A stretch of DNA of 64,000 nt from RYN-230 sp963717125 (GCA_963717125.1 CAVQVG010000014.1:124001-188000); one strand, 5' to 3'; positions 37,017 through 46,149 are shown, counted from the first letter of the stretch. Made by a program: numbers and translations. Notes: a model not told the origin generated them from the letters alone.

Positions 37017-37475
37017 GTGACGGAAGAGACGACAGCACCGGCAGCCGCGGCCGTGCCCACCGCGGTACGCGGCGAACCGGCGGCCCCCGCGGCGGAAGAC
37101 CGGGTGACGATCCGGATGCCCGCCGAGGGCGCCTACCTGTCCGTGCTCCGCACGGCCACCGCTGGCCTGGCCGCTCGCCTCGACTTCACGCTGGACGAGA
37201 TCGAGGACCTGCGCATAGCGGTGGACGAGGCGTGCGGCCTGCTGCTCAGCCAGGCCAGACCCGGGGCCGACCTGGACTGCGACTTCACCTTGGCCGAGGA
37301 CAGCATGACCATCGCCGTGTCGGTGCCGAGCCAGCGGGCCCAGTTGCCCGCCCGGGACACGTTCGCCTGGACGGTGCTCTCGGCCCTGGCGGGGAGCGTG
37401 GACGCCTGGGCCGGACCGGGCGACCGGCTGACGATCATGCTGCGGAAGACCCGCGAGCTGTCGAGGTCCGGGTGA
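37017..37475 (+). CDS. RsbW-like anti-sigma factor (ATP-binding, UshX/PrsH type)
   Basis: A 152-residue GHKL ATPase-fold protein: VTIRMPAEGAYLSVLRTATAGLA, DFTLDEIEDLRIAVDEACGLLL (N-box region) and GPGDRLTIML (G2). These sequester a SigB/SigF-type sigma factor until an anti-anti-sigma factor binds. The first 28 residues are an Ala/Thr/Pro-rich extension. GTG start behind GGAGG. Its stop overlaps the sigma-factor start (GTGA), so the pair is made in fixed ratio. The anti-anti-sigma partner is not in the window. Confidence 0.9.
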   Translation: MTEETTAPAAAAVPTAVRGEPAAPAAEDRVTIRMPAEGAYLSVLRTATAGLAARLDFTLDEIEDLRIAVDEACGLLLSQARPGADLDCDFTLAEDSMTIAVSVPSQRAQLPARDTFAWTVLSALAGSVDAWAGPGDRLTIMLRKTRELSRSG

Positions 37476-38377
37476 CCGAGGAAATCGAGGTCCGGGTGCC
37501 GCGGAAGATGGAGGCCGGGGTGACTGACGATATCGAGGTCGAGGTGGCCGCCGATATCGAGGTCGAGGTGCACGTGGCCGAGCCCGGCCTGACCGCCACC
37601 GCACGGATCCAGCACGCGGTCCCGGACCGGGGCCGGGCCCGGGAGCTTTTCGAGCGGCTGGCGGTACTGCCCCAGGGTGACGCGGAACGGCTGCGCATCC
37701 GCGGCGAACTGGTGGAGCTGCACCTGCCGCTGGTGGAGTACCTGGCCCGGCGGTTCCGCAACCGCGGCGAATGGCTCGACGACCTGACCCAGGTAGCCAC
37801 GATCGGCCTGATCAAGTCCATCGACCGGTTCGACCTGGCCCGCGGGGTGGAGTTCTCCACCTACGCCACCCCCACCATCGTGGGAGAGATCAAGCGGCAC
37901 TTCCGGGACAAGGGCTGGGCGGTGCGGGTGCCCCGGCGGCTCCAGGAGCTCAAGCTCGCCTTGACCAAGGCCATCGGTGACCTGGCCCAGCGGGAGGGCC
38001 GGGCGCCCACCGTCGCGGAGATCGCCGCGCACCTGCAGATGACCGAGGAAGAGGTGCTGGAGGGCCTGGAGTCGGCCAACGCCTACTCCACGGTGTCGCT
38101 GGATGCCCCGGACTCCGGGGACGACGACGCGCCCGCGGTGGCCGAGTCGCTCGGCATGCTGGATGACGCCCTGGAGGGAGTGGAGTACCGGGAGTCGCTC
38201 AAGCCGCTGCTCGAACAGCTGCCGAGCCGGGAAAAGCGCATCCTGCTGCTGCGCTTCTTCGGCAACATGACCCAGTCGCAGATCGCCAGCGAGCTCGGCA
38301 TCTCCCAGATGCACGTGTCGCGGCTGCTGGCCAGGACGCTGGCCCAGCTCCGGGAGGGCCTGACCGCGGAAGACTGA
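37472..38377 (+). CDS. RNA polymerase sigma factor, SigF/SigB/SigH group
   Basis: A 301-residue group-3 stress sigma factor. Region 2 is LVELHLPLVEYLARRFRNRGEWLDDLTQVATIGLIKSIDRFD with STYATPTIVGEIKRHFRDKGW; region 3 follows; region 4 is LPSREKRILLLRFFGNMTQSQIASELGISQMHVSRLL. The N-terminal 50 residues are an unusual Glu/Val repeat (DIEVEV) partly encoded by a 24-bp direct repeat at 37529-37570; a start at a downstream Met would shorten it. Coupled to the anti-sigma gene by a 4-bp overlap. Position near sodN, whiB1 and dasR resembles Streptomyces sigH. Confidence 0.92.
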   Translation: MTEEIEVRVPRKMEAGVTDDIEVEVAADIEVEVHVAEPGLTATARIQHAVPDRGRARELFERLAVLPQGDAERLRIRGELVELHLPLVEYLARRFRNRGEWLDDLTQVATIGLIKSIDRFDLARGVEFSTYATPTIVGEIKRHFRDKGWAVRVPRRLQELKLALTKAIGDLAQREGRAPTVAEIAAHLQMTEEEVLEGLESANAYSTVSLDAPDSGDDDAPAVAESLGMLDDALEGVEYRESLKPLLEQLPSREKRILLLRFFGNMTQSQIASELGISQMHVSRLLARTLAQLREGLTAED

Positions 38378-38388
38378 CCGGCGCGGAT

Positions 38389-38793
38389 CTAGCGCGGCGG
38401 CTGGCTGGGCGAGGCCTGCCGCCCGCCCAGGGCGCGCAGGCTGGGCGGTACCAGCAGCGTCGTGAACCCGGCCAGCGCGAGCAGCAGGCACGGCACGCCC
38501 CACGCGTACCGGTGCCCCTGCACCAGGTAGATGCCGACGATGCCGACAAACAGCTGGGTCAGCAACGCGGGCGTGCGGGTCCACCGGCGGGCCCGGGCCA
38601 GCCCGACGGCGATCCAGGCCAGCACGCCGGCGGTAGCCACCCCGATGATGGTGAGCGCGATCCCGCTGCCGGTCTGATATGACTTGCCCGCGGCCGTGTC
38701 CACGCCGGACAGCACGCTGGCCGCCAGCACGATGACGGCCTCGGCGGCCTGTGCTCCCGCCGCACCAAGCAGGCTCGACGGCCTCTCCCGCAT
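38389..38793 (-). CDS. Small integral membrane protein, function unknown
   Basis: A 134-residue protein with four hydrophobic segments (AEAVIVLAASVLSGV, GIALTIIGVATAGVLAWIAVGLA, LTQLFVGIVGIYLV, WGVPCLLLALAGFTTLLV) and a short cytoplasmic tail. The start is set at the second ATG, which has GGAGG 9 nt upstream; the first ATG abuts GGAGG directly. Converges on the sigma-factor gene 11 nt away and is divergent from the lipid kinase. No family assigned. Confidence 0.72.
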   Translation of the reverse strand: MRERPSSLLGAAGAQAAEAVIVLAASVLSGVDTAAGKSYQTGSGIALTIIGVATAGVLAWIAVGLARARRWTRTPALLTQLFVGIVGIYLVQGHRYAWGVPCLLLALAGFTTLLVPPSLRALGGRQASPSQPPR

Positions 38794-38828
38794 CTCCAGC
38801 ATCCTCCGTGCCTCGCTACCCTGAGCGC

Positions 38829-39768
38829 GTGCGTGCGCTCCTCATTGTCAACCCACGGGCCACCTCGACGACCCAGCTACGCCGTGAGGTCATCACGCAC
38901 GCCCTCGCCTCCCAGATGGATCTGGAGGTCGTGGAGACACGCTACCGGGGTCACGCGGCCAGCCTGGCCGCGGCGGCCGTGGCAGGCGGTCACGAGCTGG
39001 TGCTCACGCTGGGCGGTGACGGCACGGTCAACGAGGCGGTCAATGGGCTGCTGCTGGAGCATAACGGCCTGGTGCCCGCGCTGGCCGCGCTGCCCGGCGG
39101 CAACGCCAACGTGTTCACCCGGTCGCTCGGCCTGCCCACCGACCCGGTGGATGCGACCGGGCGGGTGATCGAGGCGCTGGAAGCGGGCCGGTCGCGCCGC
39201 CTCGGGCTGGGCCGCATCGACCCCGGCGGCCGGTCCAGCCGGTACTTCACGTTCAACGCCGGGCTGGGCCTGGACGCCGAGGTGGTCCGGGTCATCGAGG
39301 GCCTGCGGGCCCGCGGCCGGTCGGTCACCCCGCGGCTGTACCTGTGGACCGCACTCCGCCAGTTCTACACGGTCACCGACCGGCGCCACCCGGCGCTGAC
39401 CCTGGAGCGCCGCGGCCAGCCCCCGGTCGGGCACCTGTTCTTCGGCATCGTGTCCAACACGGCGCCGTGGACCTACCTGGGCCGCCTGCCGGTCAACCCC
39501 AGCCCAGCGGCGGACTTCGACACCGGCCTCGACCTGTTCGCGCTGCGCCTGCTGCGCACGGCCTGGCACGCTGAAAGCGCTGCGCCAGATGTTCGCCAGC
39601 CGGGCCGACCCACCCAGCGGCCGGGACGTGCTCAGCCTGCACGACCAGCCCGAGTTCGTGATATCGGCCAGCCGGCCGGTGGCGGTGCAGGTTGACGGGG
39701 AGTACATGGGCGAGCACGAGCAGGTCAGGTTTCGTTCCGTTCCGGACGTTCTGCGGGTAATTGCCTGA
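38829..39768 (+). CDS. Diacylglycerol/lipid kinase (DagK/YegS-type), frameshifted
   Basis: ATP-dependent lipid kinase of about 312 residues when repaired. LLIVNPRATSTTQLRREV opens the catalytic domain, GGDGTVNEAVNGLLLEH is the nucleotide loop, and ALPGGNANVFTRSLGLP a hallmark. At about 39562, CACGGCCTGGCACGCTG contains one extra base. The true C terminus (LKALRQMFASRADPPSGRDV to SVPDVLRVIA) continues in another frame. GTG start without a strong site. Phosphorylates diacylglycerol or another neutral lipid for phospholipid recycling; the acceptor is inferred. Confidence 0.88.
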
Positions 39769-40078
39769 CACGCCAGGAACGGCGGCAGATGTGAGGCATC
39801 TGACACGGAAATCCGCCTGAACCTTTGCCAAATAGTCTTGCGTTTGATTGCTCGGCTTGACAGGCTAGAACCCGGTTCGGGTGAGCGGTGCCATGCGCCG
39901 TCAACTGCTACGTCCTGGCGTTCTACCAGCACGGGACCGCGAGCCAGAGTCCAGCGGGGGCGCTGACTCACTGTGCATAGCTATACAAACCCCGGGAGTC
40001 ATACGGCTCCCAACATATGGCCCGGCTCGTGAAACCATTCACAAGCTCGTGCCGAGGCCGCTAACGAGGAGTGGTCGC
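39769..40078. promoter_or_regulatory. Regulatory region upstream of whiB1
   Basis: This 310-bp gene-free region ends at whiB1. A small hairpin (CAGATG-tgagg-CATCTG) occurs 16 nt after the lipid-kinase stop. A TTGACA lies near 39857, with no convincing -10 at the right distance. The clearest element is the CRP-like dyad described separately. No open frame with a ribosome site is found. Confidence 0.5.
40028..40043. promoter_or_regulatory. CRP-like site upstream of whiB1
   Basis: CGTGAAACCATTCACA has the GTGA-N6-TCAC core of cAMP-receptor-protein sites, 35 nt before the whiB1 start codon. In Mycobacterium tuberculosis whiB1 is controlled by CRP through sites in its promoter, so the position fits; binding here is inferred. 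Confidence 0.6.
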
Positions 40079-40333
40079 ATGGACTGGCGCCACGACGCCG
40101 CCTGCCGTGACGTGGACCCGGAGCTGTTCTTCCCGATCGGGAACACCGGGCCTGCGCTGCTCCAGATCGACGAGGCCAAACAGGTCTGTCACCGCTGCCC
40201 CGCCGTCGAGGACTGCCTGCAGTGGGCGCTCGAGAGCGGCCAGGACGCTGGCGTGTGGGGTGGGATGAGCGAAGACGAGCGGCGCGCGCTCAAGCGCCGC
40301 GCCACCCGGATCCGGGCCCGGGCACACGCCTAG
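40079..40333 (+). CDS. whiB1: WhiB-family iron-sulphur regulator, WhiB1 type
   Basis: An 84-residue Wbl protein holding a 4Fe-4S cluster through Cys9, Cys37, Cys40 and Cys46, positions identical to WhiB1. The GVWGG turn (with MSEDERRALKRR) and basic C terminus RIRARAHA complete the fold. It binds region 4 of the primary sigma factor and responds to nitric oxide in studied actinomycetes; called WblE in Streptomyces. ATG behind GAGGAGTGGTCGC. Monocistronic by context, with a CRP-like site upstream. Confidence 0.95.
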   Translation: MDWRHDAACRDVDPELFFPIGNTGPALLQIDEAKQVCHRCPAVEDCLQWALESGQDAGVWGGMSEDERRALKRRATRIRARAHA

Positions 40334-40357
40334 CGGCCCTGCCGCCGCGGGGCACGC

Positions 40358-41875
40358 CTAGGCCTGGCGCGCCGCCGGCCCGCGAGCTGATAACGGCGCG
40401 GCCGGGTCCAGCGGCAGATCCACCTCGGCCCGGGTCCCGCCACCCGCTCTCGGCTTGACCTCCAGCTTGCCGCCCAGCTCCGACACCACGAGCGTGCGGA
40501 CGATCTGAAGGCCCAGGCTGGTGGTGGAAGCCAGGTCGAACTCCTCCGGCAGCCCCACGCCGTTGTCCTGCACCGTGACGGTGAGCCGGTCCGGGCTGCG
40601 GATCACCGCGACCTCCAGAAACCCGGTGGCGCCCGCCTCCGGGCACTGGGCCAGCCCGTGCTGCAGGGCGTTCTGCAGCAGTTCCGCCAGGACGAGGGCC
40701 AGCGGCGTGGCCACCGCCGAGGGGAGCAGGCCGAACTTGCCGCGCAGCTCCGGCTTGACCTGAGCCTCAGCCGCCGAGACCTCGCCCGCCATGGCCGCCA
40801 CCCGGTGCGCCACCTCGTCGAAGTTGACGATCTCCTCGGGTGCGTGGGACAGCGTCTCGTGCACGGTCGCGATGGACCCGACCCGGCGCACCGCCTCTTC
40901 CAGCGCGGCCCGGCCTTCCGGGGCGTCCATCCGCCGGGCCTGCAACCGGAGCAGCGCGGCCACGGTCTGCAGGTTGTTCTTCACCCGATGGTGGATCTCC
41001 CGGATCGTGGCGTCCTTGGTCATCAGCTCCCGCTCCCGGTGCCGCAGCTCGGTCACGTCGCGGACCAGCACCAGCGCCCCGGTCCGCAGGCCGTTCACCA
41101 CCAGCGGGATGGCCCGCAACTGGACCACCGAGCCGTTTCCCTCCACCTCCGTCTCCCGCGGCGCCCGGCCGCTGGCCGTCACCATGAGCGAATCGTCGGT
41201 GGCGCGGCCCGGCGCGCACAGCCGCGCGGTCAGCGGGCCGAGCTCGCCCCCGACGAGATCGGCGCTCAGGCCGAGCCTGCGGTACGCGGACAGCGCGTTC
41301 GGGCTGGCGTAGCTGACCTTCCCGCTGCGGCCGAGCCGGAGCAGGCCGTCGCCCACCCGGGGCGACCTGACCAGGGCCGGCTGCTGCCCGGGCCACGGGA
41401 ACATCCCCGAGGCGACCATCTGGGCCAGGTCATCCGCGCCCTTCAGATAGGTCAGCTCGAGGCGGCTCGGGGTACGTGCGGAACTCAGGTTGGTGCTCCG
41501 TTCGATCACCGCGATGACCTTGCCCTCCCTGGTCACCGGGATGGACTCACGGCGCACCGGGACGCCCCGGGTCCACTCCGGGTCACCTTCCCGGCAGATC
41601 CGGTGCTCCCGCTGGGCCGAGTCGAGGAACGGCCGGGCGCCGGTGGACGCGAAGCTGCCCACCACGTCGTCGTGGAACGTGGTCGGCCCGGTCGTCGGGC
41701 GCATCTGGGCCAGCACCACCCAGCCGGAAGCGTCCTGCAGCGGCGCCCACAGCACCAGGTCGGCGAAGGACAGGTCGGCGAGCAGCTGCCAGTCGGACAC
41801 CAGGGCGTGCAGCCATTCGATGTCGGCACGGGTCAGCTCGGTATGACGGCGGGCCAGGTCGTTCAGCGTGGGCAC
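40358..41875 (-). CDS. pdtaS: PdtaS-type cytosolic sensor histidine kinase
   Basis: A 505-residue kinase. The N-terminal GAF-like domain has the family opening VPTLNDLARRHTEL and EWLHALVSDWQLLADLSFADL. A PAS domain with VSYASPNALSAYRRLGL is followed by the HisKA_2 dimer region REIHHRVKNNLQTVAALLRLQARR with the phospho-His, then HATPase LALVLAELLQNALQHGL and DNGVGLP. It phosphorylates an antitermination regulator (PdtaR), not seen here. The start is the GTG matching family starts; an ATG six codons upstream is possible. Tail-to-tail with whiB1. Confidence 0.92.
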   Translation of the reverse strand: MPTLNDLARRHTELTRADIEWLHALVSDWQLLADLSFADLVLWAPLQDASGWVVLAQMRPTTGPTTFHDDVVGSFASTGARPFLDSAQREHRICREGDPEWTRGVPVRRESIPVTREGKVIAVIERSTNLSSARTPSRLELTYLKGADDLAQMVASGMFPWPGQQPALVRSPRVGDGLLRLGRSGKVSYASPNALSAYRRLGLSADLVGGELGPLTARLCAPGRATDDSLMVTASGRAPRETEVEGNGSVVQLRAIPLVVNGLRTGALVLVRDVTELRHRERELMTKDATIREIHHRVKNNLQTVAALLRLQARRMDAPEGRAALEEAVRRVGSIATVHETLSHAPEEIVNFDEVAHRVAAMAGEVSAAEAQVKPELRGKFGLLPSAVATPLALVLAELLQNALQHGLAQCPEAGATGFLEVAVIRSPDRLTVTVQDNGVGLPEEFDLASTTSLGLQIVRTLVVSELGGKLEVKPRAGGGTRAEVDLPLDPAAPLSARGPAARQA

Positions 41876-41947
41876 CCTGTCATCATCGCGCATACCGCGC
41901 ACCAGGCGGGCCGGCCGGAACCATGTTCTGCCTGCCCCGATACCCAC

Positions 41948-41966
41948 AGGCCGGGGTCTAGCTGGC
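41948..41966. promoter_or_regulatory. Weak dre-like element upstream of dasR-like gene
   Basis: AGGCCGGGGTCTAGCTGGC contains the GGTCTAG core of the DasR-responsive element, but the right half departs from the consensus. It lies in the divergent region about 155 nt before the GntR gene. Autoregulation is possible; the match is imperfect. Confidence 0.25.
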
Positions 41967-42120
41967 AGTATTCGTGCATGTCTGGTTACTGCGCGCATCC
42001 TGGCGGCGGGGCCACCGGATGGTGCCCGCCCGGCCGGGGGCGGTTGCGCGCAGGGCACGGCAGCGTGGATTCTGTCCACAATGCGGCATCATGTCCGGAA
42101 CGCAGCTTTTGCGGGAGGAG

Positions 42121-42909
42121 ATGACCGTGACCGCTTCCCCGGCCGCCGGCGACGAGCCGCGGCCCGAGCCCGGCCCGGCCGCCCCGCCCAGCCCGCCGGG
42201 CCCGCGGATGCCCAAGTACTACGCGGTGAAGCGGCAGCTGCTGGAGCTGACCAAGGCCATGACGCCGGGCAGCCCGGTCCCCCCGGAACGCGAACTGGCC
42301 CAGCACTACGGCACCTCGCGCACCACCGTCCGGCAGGCCCTGGCCGAGCTGGTGGTCGAGGGGCGGCTGCTGCGGATGCAGGGCAAGGGCACGTTCGTGG
42401 CCAAGCCGAAAGTGGCCCAGCTGCTGGAACTGGCCAGCTACACCCAGGGCATGCGGGCGCACGGGCTGCACCCGCAGACCAGGATCCTGGACACCAGCTA
42501 CGTCCCGGCCGATCCGCAGCTGTCCGAGCTGCTGGCCATCGCGCCCGGCAGCCGCGTGCTGCGCATCCACCGGCTCCGGCTGGCCGATGGCGAGCCGATG
42601 TCAACCGACACCTCCCACCTGCCCGCCCGCCGTTTCCCCGGGCTGCGCCGCAACCTGGACCGGTACGCCTCGCTCTATGAGGCGCTGGGCGCCGCCTACG
42701 GGGTCGAGCTGGCCGAGGCCGAGGAGACCATCGAGACCGTGCTGGCGGACCCGACGGACGCCCGGCTGCTCGGGGTGGATGCCGGCATGCCGCTGCTGCT
42801 GCTGTCCAGGCAGGCCTTTGACGTGTCCGCGACGCCGGTCGAGTGGGCCCAGTCCAAGTACCGCGGCGACCGCTACAAGCTGATCACCCGGTTGCGCCGG
42901 GACCGCTGA
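42121..42909 (+). CDS. dasR: GntR/HutC-family regulator, DasR-like
   Basis: A 262-residue regulator: Pro/Gly-rich leader (1-28), winged helix (KYYAVKRQLLELTKAMTPGSPVPPERELAQHYGTSRTTVRQAL, then EGRLLRMQGKGTFVAKPKV) and a UTRA effector domain (SYTQGMRAHGLHPQT, VLRIHRLRLADGEPM, ASLYEALGAAYGVELAEAEETIE). The wing and UTRA segments are close to DasR, which binds glucosamine phosphates and controls chitin and N-acetylglucosamine use. ATG directly after GCGGGAGGAG. Its end overlaps the convergent bioY by 26 bp. Orthology rests on motif similarity. Confidence 0.85.
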   Translation: MTVTASPAAGDEPRPEPGPAAPPSPPGPRMPKYYAVKRQLLELTKAMTPGSPVPPERELAQHYGTSRTTVRQALAELVVEGRLLRMQGKGTFVAKPKVAQLLELASYTQGMRAHGLHPQTRILDTSYVPADPQLSELLAIAPGSRVLRIHRLRLADGEPMSTDTSHLPARRFPGLRRNLDRYASLYEALGAAYGVELAEAEETIETVLADPTDARLLGVDAGMPLLLLSRQAFDVSATPVEWAQSKYRGDRYKLITRLRRDR

Positions 42910-43522
42910 CCCCGTCGCTGGCCCCGTCGCTGGCCCCGTCGCGCAGGCCGGCCAGCCACCACGCGGCCGGGAGCAGCCCAGCGGCCAGCGCGGCCTTGAT
43001 CGCGTCGCCCGCGAGGAACGGGGTGAGCCCGTCCGCGATCGTGGCCGACGCCCCGAGGTGCAGGTCGATGGCCAGCCAGGTCAGGCCGAACGCGTAGATG
43101 AGGACCTCGCCGGCCAGCATGGCCGGCACCGAGCGCAGCACGGACCGGTCCGCACCCCGCTCGGCGAGGTAGCCGCAGAGCACCGCGGCCGCGAAGAAGC
43201 CGATGATGTAGCCGAACGAGGCGCTCGCGTAGCCGCTGGAGTGATCCGCGAACCAGGGCACCCCGGCCACGCCGGCCACCGCGTACAGCAGCAGCGCGGC
43301 GCCGGCCCGCCGCCAGCCCAGTGCCGTCCCGGCCAGCAGCACCCCAAGGGTCTGGCCGGTGATGGGCACCGGGGTGAAGGACAGGTGGATGGAGATCTGG
43401 GCCAGCAGCCCGATGAACCCGGCTGCCCCGGCGACCAGCAGCGCGTCCCGGGCCAGCGCGCCTGGCAGCAGGTCGGCCAGCACCAGCGGGGGACGCCTGG
43501 GCAGCGCGGCAGCATCGGACAT
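42884..43522 (-). CDS. bioY: Biotin transporter BioY (ECF S component)
   Basis: A 212-residue membrane protein with six spans that binds biotin. Landmarks are FTPVPITGQTLGVLLAGTALG (biotin-site loop), GVPWFADHSSGYASASFGYIIGFFAAA and LTPFLAGDAIKAALAAGLLP. The ECF ATPase and T component are not adjacent. ATG with GGAG 8 nt upstream. The C terminus ends in a short Asp-Gly-Ala-Ser repeat from 12-bp units. Fits with the biotin-dependent carboxylase genes 5 kb away. Confidence 0.92.
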   Translation of the reverse strand: MSDAAALPRRPPLVLADLLPGALARDALLVAGAAGFIGLLAQISIHLSFTPVPITGQTLGVLLAGTALGWRRAGAALLLYAVAGVAGVPWFADHSSGYASASFGYIIGFFAAAVLCGYLAERGADRSVLRSVPAMLAGEVLIYAFGLTWLAIDLHLGASATIADGLTPFLAGDAIKAALAAGLLPAAWWLAGLRDGASDGASDGVSGPGATG

Positions 43523-43632
43523 GAGATCGACTCCTCGGGCGGGGGAAACGGGGGGGCAGGCAGTCGAAGGGGACCCTATCAAGGCAGGCCAGAGCGCTCC
43601 AAGGGTGCGGAAGGTGACAAGAACCAGGGACA

Positions 43633-44127
43633 ATGATGGGCATGCGGGTGATTGACACGCTGGCCTTCGTTCGCGGCGGCTGGCAGCTCGACCGGGTGCT
43701 CACCGACCACCGCTCCGGCACTCGCGGCCGGTTCACCGGCTATGCGGTGGTTGCCGAGGCCCCACCGGAGCAGCCCGGTGAGTGGCGGTACACCGAGCAG
43801 GGCGAGCTGATCTTCGGGGCGCATTCCGGGCCGGCCACCCGCCGCCTGCGCTACCAGGGCCTGCCGGACGGGACGGTCGCGGTGCGGTTCGCGGACGGCC
43901 GCCCGTTCTACGTCCTCGACCTGCGCCCGGGACACGCCCGGGCGGAGCACGGCTGCGGCCCGGACCACTACCAGCTCAGTCACCGGGTGCTAGCCGCTGA
44001 CCTGCTGGAAGAGGAATGGCGGGTGCGCGGACCGGGCAAGGACTACCTGGCCTTTACCCGACTCGTGCGCAAACCATTGCACCATGCGCCAATCCATCGC
44101 ACCATGGACGTCAACATCGTGACATAA
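43633..44127 (+). CDS. DUF6314-family protein
   Basis: A 164-residue beta-barrel-like protein: DTLAFVRGGWQLDRVLTDH, GRFTGYAVV, WRYTEQGEL, VRFADGRPFYVLDL, EHGCGPDHYQ and WRVRGPGKDYLAFTRL form the regular pattern of DUF6314, whose lipocalin-like fold suggests binding of a small ligand. The function is unknown. ATG with AGGGACA upstream, 110 nt from the divergent bioY. The C-terminal 20 residues (HHAPIHRTMDVNIVT) are unlike the family and may be extra. Confidence 0.8.
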   Translation: MMGMRVIDTLAFVRGGWQLDRVLTDHRSGTRGRFTGYAVVAEAPPEQPGEWRYTEQGELIFGAHSGPATRRLRYQGLPDGTVAVRFADGRPFYVLDLRPGHARAEHGCGPDHYQLSHRVLAADLLEEEWRVRGPGKDYLAFTRLVRKPLHHAPIHRTMDVNIVT

Positions 44128-44202
44128 GTCACGCGCGCGCCCCCCTCGCGGCTGGTGGCCTGGCGGTGGCGCGTGGCGGAACTCACGCAGGGAGACGACG
44201 CA

Positions 44203-44481
44203 ATGGCGCACTCCAGCCCCCCACACAGGCGCACCGGCGCCTGGGTGTTAATCACCGTCCTCGTCCTCATCTCCATCCTGGGCACGCTCATCGTCCCGAT
44301 CTACGCGCGCAGTACGCCCGCTATCGGCGCCTTCCCGTTCTTCTACTGGTACCAGCTGCTCTGGGTGCCGTTCGTCGCGGTGCTGATGGCCATCTGCTAC
44401 CTGGTCTCCACCCGCGGATCGCGCAGCACCGCAGACGGCCCGGTGCCGCCGGCCCGTGACGGCTCCGGGGAGGCGCGGTGA
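44203..44481 (+). CDS. DUF3311 small membrane protein
   Basis: A 92-residue protein with two membrane spans (WVLITVLVLISILGTLIVPIYA and FFYWYQLLWVPFVAVLMAICYLV). DUF3311 proteins are encoded directly before SSS-family symporters and are thought to act as small subunits, as in MctS/YhjB-type systems. ATG behind GGGAG. Stop overlaps the symporter start (GTGA), supporting a complex. The C-terminal tail is Pro/Ser-rich and cytoplasmic. Confidence 0.88.
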   Translation: MAHSSPPHRRTGAWVLITVLVLISILGTLIVPIYARSTPAIGAFPFFYWYQLLWVPFVAVLMAICYLVSTRGSRSTADGPVPPARDGSGEAR

Positions 44482-46142
44482 GCATCGACTGGGTCTCGTT
44501 CGGCATCCTGCTCTTCCTGTTCGCGGTCGTCGCGTTCGTCGGGTTCGCCGCGACGCGCTGGCGCCGGACTGAGGACATGCTGCACCTGACCGAGTGGGGG
44601 CTCGGCGGGCGTGGCTTCGGCAGCTTCGTGAGCTGGTTCTTGTTAGGCGGTGATGTGTATACTGCGTACACATTCATCGCGGTGCCGGCTGTGGTCTTCG
44701 GCACCGGCGCGGCCGGGTTCTTCACCCTGTCCTACACGATCATGGTGTACCCGATCGTGTTCGTATTCCTGCCCCGGCTGTGGTCGGTGGCCCGGGTGCA
44801 CGGCTACATAACCCCGGCCGACTTCGTCCGCGGCCGGTACGGGTCGCGTGGCCTGGCGCTGGCCGTCGCGTTCACCGGCATCCTGGCCGTGATGCCCTAC
44901 ATCGCCCTGCAACTGGTTGGCATCCAGGCGGTGCTGACCGTGATGGGCATCGGCGGCAGCTCGTCGAACGCGTTCGTCAAGGATCTGCCGCTGATCATCG
45001 CGTTCCTGGTGCTGGCCGGCTACACGTTCGTGTCCGGGCTGCGCGCCCCGGCGCTGATCGCGTTCATCAAGGACACCCTGATCTACGTGATGATCATCGT
45101 GGCCATCATCTACATCCCGATGCGGGTCGGCGGCTGGCATCACATCTTTGGCGTGGCCGACACCCATCTCAAGTCGACCAACCCGAAGACGGGCAAGCCA
45201 TTCGGCAGCCTCATCCTGGAGCCGGCCGGCGAGTGGGCCTTCGCCACCACGGCGCTGGGCTCGGCGCTGGCCCTGTTCATGTACCCGCACACGATCACCG
45301 CCACGTTCGCCGCCCGGCGGCGCAACGTGATCCGGCGCAACATCGCCGCGCTGCCCGCCTACTCGGTGGTGCTCGGCCTGATCGCACTGCTCGGCTACGT
45401 GGCACTGGCCACCCCGGGCGTGCCCGGCCAGGTCAAGGCGCACGACTCGAACGCCCAGCTCGCGCTGCCGTTCATGTTCCGAGATCTCTTCCCAAGCTGG
45501 TTCGCGGGCGTGGCCTTCTCGGCCATCGTGATCGGCGCCCTGGTCCCGGCGGCCATCATGTCCATCGCGGCGGCCAACCTGTTCTGCCGCAACATCTGGA
45601 AGGAGTACATCCGGCCGCAGGCGAGCGATGCCGAGCAGACCCGGGTCGCGCAGACCGCCTCGCTGCTGGTCAAGCTGGGCGCCCTGATGTTCGTGCTGTT
45701 CGTGAACACGACGTACGCGATCCAATTGCAGTTGCTCGGCGGCGTCTGGATCGTGCAGACGTTCCCGGCCATCGTGGCTGGCCTGTACACCCGCTGGTTC
45801 AACCGCTGGGCGCTGCTCATCGGCTGGGCGGTGGCCATGGTGTGGGGCACCATCGAGGCGTACCGGCTGCCTTCCCCGGGCAAGCCAGGCACCCACTTCG
45901 GGGCGTCGGCCGACACCCTCCCAATCATCGGCCACACCGTGTACATCGGGCTGACCGGGCTGGTCATGAACCTGATCATCGCGGCCGTGCTCACCCTGGT
46001 ATTCCGGGCCGTCAAGGTGCCCGAGGGCGCCGACGAGACGCAGCCCGGGCACTTCGTGGCCGATCCGGACCCAGCGACGGCCGGGCCGATCCCGGTCGTC
46101 GCCGGGGCGGTCGGCGGGACAGGGGCCGCCGACCGCGGCTGA
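44478..46142 (+). CDS. Sodium:solute symporter (SSS family), monocarboxylate-type
   Basis: A 554-residue transporter with about 13 spans. SIDWVSFGILLFLFAVVAFVGF opens it, LTEWGLGGRGFGSFVSWFLLGGDVYTAYTF is the family core with the conserved Gly-Gly-Asp, and AAIMSIAAANLFCRNIWKEY carries Na+-site residues. The closest functional class appears to be the actinobacterial monocarboxylate importers (MctC/MctP), which take up acetate, propionate or pyruvate; inferred. GTG start overlapping DUF3311. A 15-bp stem terminator follows. Confidence 0.9.
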   Translation: MSIDWVSFGILLFLFAVVAFVGFAATRWRRTEDMLHLTEWGLGGRGFGSFVSWFLLGGDVYTAYTFIAVPAVVFGTGAAGFFTLSYTIMVYPIVFVFLPRLWSVARVHGYITPADFVRGRYGSRGLALAVAFTGILAVMPYIALQLVGIQAVLTVMGIGGSSSNAFVKDLPLIIAFLVLAGYTFVSGLRAPALIAFIKDTLIYVMIIVAIIYIPMRVGGWHHIFGVADTHLKSTNPKTGKPFGSLILEPAGEWAFATTALGSALALFMYPHTITATFAARRRNVIRRNIAALPAYSVVLGLIALLGYVALATPGVPGQVKAHDSNAQLALPFMFRDLFPSWFAGVAFSAIVIGALVPAAIMSIAAANLFCRNIWKEYIRPQASDAEQTRVAQTASLLVKLGALMFVLFVNTTYAIQLQLLGGVWIVQTFPAIVAGLYTRWFNRWALLIGWAVAMVWGTIEAYRLPSPGKPGTHFGASADTLPIIGHTVYIGLTGLVMNLIIAAVLTLVFRAVKVPEGADETQPGHFVADPDPATAGPIPVVAGAVGGTGAADRG

Positions 46143-46149
46143 CCCGCTC

